From assembly GCA_949752735.1 (NCBI GenBank), contig OX457036.1, forward strand, positions 98,307,432 to 98,371,431: a DNA stretch of 64,000 nt, given 5' to 3'. The position numbers and the translations under genes are program-made. Every line of letters begins with the position of its first letter. Position 1 is the stretch's first letter. Positions 1-8,266 of the stretch are shown piece after piece. Under the pieces are notes generated by a model. That model searched no databases and was not told the origin of the DNA. It saw nothing but the letters and a program-made list of their open reading frames with translations. This DNA is from Lumbricus terrestris (Eukaryota; Annelida; Clitellata; Crassiclitellata; Lumbricidae).

Positions 1-465
1 TTTTTTGTTTCATGTAATAAGTTGCGGTGTGTCAACTTAGTTTTTCTTGAATAAACGAAGTATATATATATAGTAGCTCCTCTTCCGCCCAACTCCATTT
101 CGCCATAACTAACAAATCGATAGTCATAGCATCTCCGACTCTTTAGTGCAAATTCCTAAAGTGTTGTCGTAAAACGAAAGAAGATAAAGCCCTTGACTTG
201 GATCGTCTTGAGACGCAAAACCTGGTTCATGCTCGATAATATTTTTCATTTGATTTTCGTTGAGCTTCTGCATTCTCAGCAATTATTTGTTAAATATAGC
301 TGCTAAAGTTGTTTTATAAGCCATTGAGTATTCTTGCATTAAAAGCACCTTACAAAGCGTTAGCAGTGTCCACAGTAAATATAATCTAACAGATGCGTTA
401 GCAGTGTCCACAGTAACTATAATCTAACAGATGCTTCTAAGTAGAAATCTTTCCAAATGAGTCAT
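1..465. other. Sequence downstream of the serpin gene, with a 38-bp tandem duplication
   Basis: No gene is seen here. A 38-bp unit beginning GCGTTAGCAGTGTCCACAGT is present twice in a row at 357-394 and 395-432, just beyond the serpin stop codon. The copies differ at one or two bases. The stretch probably contains the serpin 3' UTR, but I see no clear AATAAA on the minus strand. Confidence 0.5.
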
Positions 466-1246
466 TTAAGAATACTCTGGTCTGACAACTCTTCCAAGAA
501 AGAGAACAGCCTTTGTTTTTTCTTCTCTTATGAAAAACAAGAAAGGATGATCGGCACGAAACTCAACTTCCTCCACATTTATTCTCAAACACATTAAACA
601 CATTTTCATCGCAGTGGCTCCAGCCGCCTCTGTTCCCTCCTCATTCACATCAACAAAAGCCTTGTGCACAACCTGTGATGCATACAACAATTGAGTTCCA
701 TCGATTCCAGAAAGATCTGCCAATCCTTCCGTAAACAGAGATTTCATTCCCAATCTATGAAGAACTTTGCTCAGCTCCAGAGTTTCTTCAATTTTAAATT
801 TCGGAAGCCAAAGTTTCACATCAGGACCTCTGTCAAATCCGCTATCGATACTTTGAAGATGGTCTGCAGTCAGTCTTTCCTCCAGAGCTTCAAGAGTTGA
901 AGCCTTATCCGGAAGTAGGATAAACATAGTGAGTGCTCCTCGAAAGTAGGGCAACTTGAGGACTTGGCAGAGAAGATCACCGGATTTGTAATATGAAGCC
1001 CTTTCAATCTTCTGATACATCATCTTCACTCGAAGAGTTTCTGTTGGTGAAACAAAGAAGCCGTGGTCTTTGGTGTCTTCTTTCTCAAAAGGATCTAGCC
1101 AAGCGCTCTTGAAGTAAATGGCATTAACGAGGATAAGTCTTGTTGTGGCATCAATGGAATCAGGTGATATGATGTCCTTGATCTTCTGATTCGTCTGCTC
1201 TAGAACCCAAGAGTTGATTTCACCAGCTGCTTTGTTTGGCTCATTG
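466..1246 (-). CDS. Serpin, last coding exon (C-terminal two thirds)
   Basis: This exon encodes the C-terminal part of a serine/cysteine protease inhibitor of the leukocyte elastase inhibitor (clade B) type. The acceptor reads TTTTCACAG before 1246, and the reading frame joins the first exon with a split Ile codon (AT|C). Family landmarks in order are LVNAIYFKSAW, VKMMYQ, the hinge NEEGTEAAGATA and FRADHPFLFFI, then LGRVVRPEYS and stop. The hinge is the small-residue type seen in inhibitory serpins. By spacing from the hinge, P1-P1' would be Met-Cys, which suggests an elastase- or chymotrypsin-like target (inference). The exon is intact, but the upstream exon is split by a retrotransposon, so this allele is probably null. 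Confidence 0.9.
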
Positions 1247-1945
1247 CTGTGAAAACAGGAAGAATAATTTATATTATGAATCACTTTGTACTGTAGATAT
1301 ATTCAAGTGAAAGTTGATATTTTTCCACTCAAAAGTAAATCTATAACATTACCGAGGACCTTGTAATTGTTTGACTGAAACTTACTATGGATAAGTAATC
1401 AACCTTTTCCCGATTCAACACACCACTCTCAATGTATACGTTACAATGGAATATATCAGTTCAAAGTCCCTATCTTCCTTGCCTTGTATACTATATGCAG
1501 TACCCCAATCATATAAAAGTGGTTCTCTCTCCCATGTACATAACAGAGCACTGTACCTCAGTGAAAAAGATTTGTATTATGTTTGAAAGAATTCGATGAG
1601 TACATACTAAAATCATTCTCACGCTGATAAATCTTGCATTGACGAATTTTTGCCCTAACGTTCCTTTCAATTTCTTAATTTCTATTTGTGGCTCTCATGA
1701 GCTGTTTATATGGTTCATCTCGGTCACTGCACATCCTCTTTTCCAACCTTGTTTAATTTTATAGGCCATCTACTCTTCAGACCCTAGACCATTTTGGCAG
1801 CCTACATTTGCTTCAGTTATTCCAAGTCATGTCTTCTGGTTAGCTAGAACCATTCTAAATTACGGTAGCTGTAGCCACGAAAGTCCATAGTACTTTTTGA
1901 CAAGTAAAACCCCACTCACTTTCATATTTCTGCTATTCTGTCATG

Positions 1946-4807
1946 TCATGTCATGTCGCCATCGTCGCATCGCGACGGTTGGCTACATGAATGGATCTTT
2001 AATGCCCAGAGTCTTCTGTCCCTTGCCGCTCTCATTAAGTCAGAGCCTACAAGTCCTGTCCAGTTCAGAACGTTGTCGATCCAAGATATCCTCGGCCTTC
2101 CTCGTCCTCGGTTCCCCTCCACAAAACCCGTCATGATGCTGCTTTCGATGCTATCGTTTTGCTGTCTCATGCTATGACCAAAATATCGAAGTTTTCGAAT
2201 TTTGGTGTGGGCCAATAGTCCTCTTCTGGCTCCCGCTGACATATACACTTGTTCGTTGGTCATCATTTTTGTCCATGGAATTCTCATCAGCTTTCTGATA
2301 CACTTGTTCTCAAATGCTTGAATTCGCTTTTCTTCATCCTTCTTCAGAGTCCATGCTTCGCATCCATACGTCGCTACTGGCCACACCAAAGCCTTCATCA
2401 ACCGCAATTTGGTGTCGATGCTGACTGATTTGTTCTTCCAAATCTTCGTCAATTTGGTCATGACAGTCATCCCCATGGCTAGCCTCGATTTAACTTCATT
2501 CACACAATTCCCATCTTTTGCTATCCTGCTCCCTAAATATACAAAGGAGTTCACTTGTTCTAGTTTTTCCGTGCCCACCACCGTTTCGAGCACCTCCTCA
2601 GTATTCGTCATAACTTTCGTCTTTGTTACGTTGATCGACATGCCATATTCTTCTGCAGCACTTGCGACTTGTTTCACTAGCTCTTGCAGTTCTTCTGGTG
2701 TTGTGGCCAGTTGGACGATATCGTCTGCATATCTCAGATTGTTGATGGTTCTTCCGCCAATCCTGAATCCACCGGCGAAACCTGCTAGTGCCTTTCGCAT
2801 AATTTGTTCCGCTAAAATGTTAAACAGACATGGGGAGAGGTTGCAGCCCTGTCGAACACCTTTTTTAACCTTGAACCATGCCGAAGTGTGGTCGTCTGTT
2901 CTGACATTTGCCCGTTGTTGTCTGTACAAATTTCTTAGCAGCTGGACTAGATGAGGTGGAAAGCCCATTTCGAGCATGGTCAGCCATAGCTGATCGTGTC
3001 GGACCCTGTCAAAGGCCTTAGTAAAGTCAATGAAACAAAAGTAGAGTGGTTGATTTCTTTCTCTTGCTTTCTCTATTATGATCCTGAGGTTCACAATCTG
3101 GTCTCTTGTACCTCTTCTTGGTCTAAAGCCCGCTTGTTCCTGGGCAATCTCCATTTCGAGCTTGTTTTGCATGCGGTCTAGCATAACGCGCAGCAAAATT
3201 TTGCTTGCGTGCGAGACCAGTGCGATGGTTCTGTAATTGTCACACTGGAGCGGGTCACCCTTCTTGGGGAGTGGGATGAATGTTGATTGAGTCCATTCTT
3301 CCGGCCATACTCCGGTCTCCCACACCTCCGTACATATCTCATGTAGTTTGGTCACTGTCATCTCTCCTCCAAACCTCAGTAATTCAGCTGCCACGTCATC
3401 CGGACCTGGTGCCTTTCGTGACGCCGACCTCATTACTGCACGCTTGATCTCTTCCTTCAGCGGTGGTGGTTCCCTTTCTTGGATGTCAATCTCTACGTGC
3501 TCGTCTTCTTCGATGTATAGTTCCTCGCAGTATTCTTTCCATTTTTGATTCACTCTCTCTGGTTCGACAATTTTCTTGCCGAAGGCATCCCTGATGGCCG
3601 TGGTACGAGGGACGAACGATCCCGTAAGCTGCTTCACTGTTTGAAAGACTGGTCTACTATTACCCTTTTTCGCGTTTTCCTCTAATTCGCTACACAATGT
3701 CTCAAGCTCTTCCTGTTTATCCCACCGCAGTCTTTTCTGTACCTCACTTCTTAGTTTTTTGTATTCTGTGGGGGATTTTGTTTTGGCCTCGCGTTTCTTT
3801 CCAATCCATTCAAAAGTGTCGCTGGAAATCCAGTTCTTGCGTTTATGGTGATCCCTTAGTATTGTCGCCTTTGCAGCACCCAAGGTGACTTCCTTCAATT
3901 GGCGCCATAATTCATCTGGAGTTCTCGATTCGTCCATTCCTTCCAATACTTCGAATCTGTTCGTCACTTCCAGTTGGTATTGTTGCCCAACCTGGCTATT
4001 TTTGAGTTTCTCAAGATCCAAGAGTAACGGTTTATTCACTCGCTTCTTTTTAAATCTCAGTTTCATCGTCAGAATCACTAGGTTGTGGTCGGAATCGCAA
4101 TCTGCGTTGAGACATACGCGTGCATCGTTGACCGATTGTTTCCACTGTTTGCTGATCAGTATGTAGTCTATTTGTGTTCTAGTGAATTCATTTGGACTCT
4201 TCCATGTATATCTGTGTCTGTTGTGCAGACGGAAGAGAGTATTGGTGATAACTAGTCCGTGTTCCGCGCAGAAATCCACCAAAATCTGTCCTCTATCGTT
4301 TCTATTCCCGTGTCCATATTTCCCAAGGACGTCGGTCTCAGTTGCGTCTTCTCCTACTCTGGCGTTGAAATCTCCTGTGATCAGAAGTATGTTTCGCTTG
4401 GGAACCTCTGAGATAGCGCGATCCAGGTCTTGGTAGAATTGTTCGATTTCTTCGTCTTGTTTGTCAGCAGTTGGCGCGTAACACTGGATTATTGTCATGT
4501 CTCTCGGTTTTGATGCAAATGTGGACGATATTACTCTGTTGCTTATTGTGTTGTATGATGCCAAGCATGAGGCGGTGTTCTTGTTTATCCAGATTGCCAC
4601 TCCATGATGTTCCCGTCCAGATGTAGTCCTACCTGAGTAGAGCACGGTGTGACCATCCAACGTCTTAAAATGTCCATTACCCGACCACTTGGTTTCTGAC
4701 AGTCCACAAATACTGATGCCTTGTCTCTCCATTTCGTTTCCAAGCATCGACAGCTTGCCTATAGTGTGTTGAGTCCTCTCACGTTCCATTGTCCAATTAT
4801 AACGCAA
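1946..4807 (-). CDS. LINE endonuclease-reverse transcriptase polyprotein
   Basis: The open frame is about 950 codons. Endonuclease motifs are GLSETKW (catalytic Glu), TGDFNARVG, QIDYILISKQW and CDSDHNLVI (the terminal SDH). The RT follows, with KAPGPDDV, NYRTIALVSHASKI, FIDFTKAFDRVRH, GVRQGCNLSPCLFNI and the catalytic box [15 protein letters not shown]-terminal basic region ends in CDDGDMT. No internal stop is seen, so the copy looks young. The true N-terminus is not the first Met here: the start of the endonuclease domain (GQWNVRGLNTL) lies in a second frame at 4759-4983. A one-base frame change at about 4760 separates them. Confidence 0.88.
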   Translation of the reverse strand: MRYNWTMERERTQHTIGKLSMLGNEMERQGISICGLSETKWSGNGHFKTLDGHTVLYSGRTTSGREHHGVAIWINKNTASCLASYNTISNRVISSTFASKPRDMTIIQCYAPTADKQDEEIEQFYQDLDRAISEVPKRNILLITGDFNARVGEDATETDVLGKYGHGNRNDRGQILVDFCAEHGLVITNTLFRLHNRHRYTWKSPNEFTRTQIDYILISKQWKQSVNDARVCLNADCDSDHNLVILTMKLRFKKKRVNKPLLLDLEKLKNSQVGQQYQLEVTNRFEVLEGMDESRTPDELWRQLKEVTLGAAKATILRDHHKRKNWISSDTFEWIGKKREAKTKSPTEYKKLRSEVQKRLRWDKQEELETLCSELEENAKKGNSRPVFQTVKQLTGSFVPRTTAIRDAFGKKIVEPERVNQKWKEYCEELYIEEDEHVEIDIQEREPPPLKEEIKRAVMRSASRKAPGPDDVAAELLRFGGEMTVTKLHEICTEVWETGVWPEEWTQSTFIPLPKKGDPLQCDNYRTIALVSHASKILLRVMLDRMQNKLEMEIAQEQAGFRPRRGTRDQIVNLRIIIEKARERNQPLYFCFIDFTKAFDRVRHDQLWLTMLEMGFPPHLVQLLRNLYRQQRANVRTDDHTSAWFKVKKGVRQGCNLSPCLFNILAEQIMRKALAGFAGGFRIGGRTINNLRYADDIVQLATTPEELQELVKQVASAAEEYGMSINVTKTKVMTNTEEVLETVVGTEKLEQVNSFVYLGSRIAKDGNCVNEVKSRLAMGMTVMTKLTKIWKNKSVSIDTKLRLMKALVWPVATYGCEAWTLKKDEEKRIQAFENKCIRKLMRIPWTKMMTNEQVYMSAGARRGLLAHTKIRKLRYFGHSMRQQNDSIESSIMTGFVEGNRGRGRPRISWIDNVLNWTGLVGSDLMRAARDRRLWALKIHSCSQPSRCDDGDMT

Positions 4808-4983
4808 TGTCTACCATTTAGATGCTTCCTTGTTCCATCGGTCGTTTTCGTCTTCATCGGTGGTGACGTTGAGTCAGTAGCACACTTATCGGCACCCATC
4901 CTGACTCTTACGGTGGGTGTCGCGGGCCTTTTTATCCTGGGCGACGTCCGAGCCAGTATATCTTCGTTTTCATTGTGATCCAT
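4759..4983 (-). CDS. N-terminal segment of the LINE polyprotein, in a shifted frame
   Basis: This 74-residue open frame begins MDHNENEDILART and ends with CVIIGQWNVRGLNTL, the expected first strand of the LINE endonuclease. It overlaps the main frame (1946-4807), which resumes the homology at GKLSMLGNEM. Going from this frame to the main one is a -1 shift, so one base was probably lost near CACACTATAGG. Programmed frameshifting is less likely because I see no classic slippery heptamer there. Confidence 0.65.
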   Translation of the reverse strand: MDHNENEDILARTSPRIKRPATPTVRVRMGADKCATDSTSPPMKTKTTDGTRKHLNGRHCVIIGQWNVRGLNTL

Positions 4984-5180
4984 TCATGTTGTGTGGGAGA
5001 GGTTTCTAACCAACTGAGTACCCCATTCTCTTGCTGGTCACGCAGTTGATTAGCCGTTTTACCAGGTTGGACCCGGCATGCGCCTAATCATACGCTCGGT
5101 GATTGCCGTTGGGTGCATTTGAGCTCCTCATCCGCCAACAACCGATAAGAACCCCGCTGCTGCCCGCGGTTCTAGATTTT

Positions 5181-6179
5181 CAGGTTAATCCATAACCGGC
5201 TGCAGTTTAAAGTCATGCCCAGGAGTGAGAGAGATAAGACGTGGATTCAAGGAAATAAAATATCGTTTGAGATGTAAACAACGAGCGCTTTTACTTTGTT
5301 GCTAGGCAACGCTCATTGTGACGTCGCATGATGCTATAACCGCTTGCGGTTTGAGATTATGAAATCAAATTCTGAATTTCTGCAGATGTACGTTACCCTT
5401 TTCAACTCAAAAATTCGCAAAATTCCGTGTACAGTATATAAAAATGAGTATATATTCCAGGTCTTGGCATTGAAAGGAAAACAACGGTGTAAAAAGCGTG
5501 TTCTAACGAGCTTGCGTTACTTTAAAAAAATTAAATCATAAGGTAGAAAAATCCATCGACTGACTGCTGTTACGTCATCACTCACTGCTATTCTAGTTAC
5601 GGTATATCATGATTCTCATTACCAACATATAATTCAATTTCTGGTCGTTTTGCAATACATACCTTAATTCTTGTATTTTCACAGTCTATACACATTAAAT
5701 CAATTGCTTTTCACCTTTTATTTCAATAATGAACGTCTAAAAAATTCTAACTCAGTCCGAAATTTAGTAGGTAGGAGATTTCTTTTCCTAAAGGTCTATG
5801 ACTTCCACACTTGACTTGAAGGCATGTTTCTTGTTGTCCAAATCTTTACTCATGTCTTGTTCAGAGAAAATACTTATTACCCAAAAATATCCCATCGCGT
5901 GCCTTCCCTCAACCACTTGCAAAGCCTCCACATTATTTTGGTCATTATTATTGGTCCTTGTCAATGCAGAAGTTACCGGTACTTCTGCCAATTTGCACAA
6001 AACAATTACAATTTCATCTTGATTGCCTTTTCTGAATTTTCCTAAAACATTACTAATTTCCTGTGACTATAGTGTTTGTAAGACTAATTCCAAAACGCTG
6101 TTTTGTCCAATGTGTTATAAAGTCAATTGTATTTATTTTATATCAATTAATAATGCTAAGGATTGTTTTGATAACTTAC
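5181..6179 (-). other. Remainder of the serpin intron
   Basis: AT-rich intronic sequence with no coding signal. It begins after the LINE and ends at the splice donor GTAAGT (6179-6174, minus) of the first serpin exon. At about 5300 it has the near-palindrome GTTGCTAGGCAAC, which resembles an RFX X-box, with TGACGTCG nearby. I attach no function to these. Confidence 0.4.
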
Positions 6180-6215
6180 ATGAAACTGACTGGAAGTAGC
6201 CCAGCATCATAGTAC
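6180..6215 (-). pseudogene. Serpin exon 1, 3' fragment cut off by LTR retrotransposon
   Basis: These 36 bases encode YDAGLLPVSF plus two bases of the split Ile codon, followed by a good donor (CAT|GTAAGT). They are the direct continuation of the serpin fragment at 13737-14147, which ends in SCKKY. The four bases GTAC occur on both sides of the inserted element and count once in the ancestral exon. Excising the element and one GTAC copy restores the reading frame exactly, so the break is due to the insertion and not to decay. Confidence 0.88.
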
Positions 6216-8266
6216 TGTAACGCGGCATATAATTTGGGTTATAATTTACGGTCGCCATTTTGGATCCGCCATCTTTTCATTTATAGAGCGCCTGTTCTCG
6301 GGTAATATTATTTTATTTCTGATATCGTGTCTGACACGAATCTCAACGACCGACAATCGCAGTCGATGTTTTTGGCAATCGTTCGCTGTATAAACTTCCC
6401 CGTCTCGCTCTGCAGCTGGGAGCTGTAGCAAAACGGAGGAGGTGAAGTTGACTGACTGCCATCAGCGATATTTTCGGACGACCAGGCGGCATGATGCAAA
6501 GTGTCAAAGCGATACATTCAGGCAGATAAGAGAGGGGTAAGATAGACGGACGGAAAAGGACAATCCGCCCACGCACCGATGCCTGATGGAGAGTGAGGGC
6601 AATACAGCCAGACGGACATGAGATAAGGGAGAGGTAAAGAGAAGGATACAAAGACTCTGTCACATGACACTCGCACGTGTCGAAATTGCGACGTTAGACT
6701 GACGCCTCGAAGGGAGAGGGAGGCCCACGTGTGCGGAAATTGAAGCTGAGTATATGCGCCGAAGGCTAGCTGGGAAACTGCGCAGTTCAGTTTTCATCCG
6801 GGACTTGTGTTGTTGACGTGAATCACGTCCTAGGAGCACTGAAGGCAGAACACGCAGAGACGTGGAAGAGGTGAGACGTAGAGGTGCGGTCAGAACTTTG
6901 CAGGTAGAAGTCGTGTTGAAGGCAGAAGACGTTTTCGACGGAGAAGAGACGTTTTCGTGTTAAGTCAGACTCGATCGGAACTTTGAGGAGAGAAGACGTA
7001 TTCGTGTTTAAGTCAGAAGCAGCCAGAACGTTGAAGGAAGAAGATGTCTCTTGTTTAAAGTGGACGCTGTCGGAACTCAAGAAAGAACAAGATGTTTTAT
7101 AGTTAATATAAAGTATAGGTATATAAGACGAAAACGGTCAGAACTTTGAACGAACAAGACTGAAGTGATGGATCATTGCGGCTGATTCTCGTCGGCAAGA
7201 TTCGCACTCGGGCTTCATCATCGGGTCAGATCCTGGAGAAGAACATGTCAACGCCGTTCTTCGCGCCATGTCACGATGGACTCTCTTTATCTGGACATGA
7301 GGTACGAGTGGAGGGGTTTTAGGGTGATCGGTTCTTTAACTTTGGGCTACTTTTAAATTGGCCGAGGGACTTGAAAGTAAATCGGGGATTAACTTAGCTT
7401 TACTCCGGTCCAAGTGTGTTTGCATTGAATGTCTTTGATCATAACAAGAAGCTAATAGTTAAAATATCTGACTTTGTTTATTGTTTGCATTGAGTGTAAT
7501 CGAAGTTGGTTACGTAATTGATTGATTACTTTGAATGTGGTTGTTGTTGATTGAGGATTCAATTGATGGACTATAATAAGAAACATTACTGAAATTACTG
7601 ACTTTGTTCACTGATAGTGATAGAATTACCTGTAGACCTAATTCATATTGCGCCATGGAAGAAAGTAGACCTGTAACACCTTCACAGCCGTCTAGGCCTC
7701 CCTCATCTCTGGAGGTTGTAATGGAGGCTATAACTTCCATGCATTCATCCATGCAGTCACATGCCCGAGACACACAAGATGCGATTGCCTCGGTAAGGTC
7801 AGATGTAAGGGAGGAAATTTCGGCTGTGCACTCCAATGTTAGAGAAGTGCTAACGGAGGTTGTGACACGCTTAGAGCGACTCGAGGCATCGCCTGTCCCA
7901 AGATCTGTTGTGGGTTCGAACTCTGGACTGGAGTCCACCGCTATTACCATCGCGGACGTGCCTTACCAGTCGACCATCAGTCTGGCAGAGTCTTCAGGCG
8001 CTAGGCCTAAAGAGTTCACCCACCTGGGCACGCTGCGCAGAAGTGAGCGTCTGGCCCACAAGGATCCAATCTCATATAGAGAGCTTGGCAGCCGAGATGG
8101 TTGGCAATCATTCCATCGGTTGGATTTGAACCCGAGAGTCCCCTCCTCTTATCCTCGATCCATATCTCAGGACCATGACCATGACCCACAACAGCACGCG
8201 GCCTCCTTGCCGTACGATGATCCGGAATTGGCGACTCCGGAGATGACGGTGGGGGCGGGCGTTACA
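6216..8266 (+). repeat. 5' LTR of element 1 (2051 bp)
   Basis: Begins TGTAACGCGGCATATAATTT and ends GGGCGGGCGTTACA. It is identical to the 3' LTR in every stretch compared, at a constant offset of 5470. It contains a TATA-like box (TATATAAG, 7120-7127), a leader of roughly 500 nt, and the Gag start codon at 7655 in a good context (GCCATGG). About 204 Gag codons lie inside the LTR. This placement of the coding start is unusual, since gag normally begins downstream of the primer binding site. Confidence 0.92.
7120..7127 (+). promoter_or_regulatory. TATA-like box of the element 1 LTR
   Basis: TATATAAG in the context AGGTATATAAGACG. It lies about 530 bp before the gag start, which fits transcription beginning near 7150. 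U3 would then be about 0.9 kb, and R plus U5 about 1.1 kb containing the gag start. The same motif recurs in the 3' LTR at 12590-12597. Assignment is by motif and position only. Confidence 0.5.

Larger units (their letters stand above)
1940..5180 (-). mobile_element. RTE/BovB-like non-LTR retrotransposon in the serpin intron
   Basis: This nearly full-length LINE lies in the serpin intron (1247-6179) in the same orientation as the gene. It encodes apurinic-type endonuclease and reverse transcriptase. The 3' end is a short run of ATGAC pentamers (about 1936-1960) that includes the stop codon, so there is practically no 3' UTR. The 5' boundary is uncertain; non-coding sequence typical of a 5' UTR reaches to about 5180. 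Clade assignment rests on the endonuclease and on the C-terminal part after the RT (YFGHSMRQQ, RGRGRPRISW). RTE/BovB is my best guess. Confidence 0.8.

Noticed and set aside
5285..5335. X-box-like GTTGCTAGGCAAC and TGACGTCG as a promoter
   Set aside because: Inside an intron with no gene start nearby; a single short palindrome is weak evidence.
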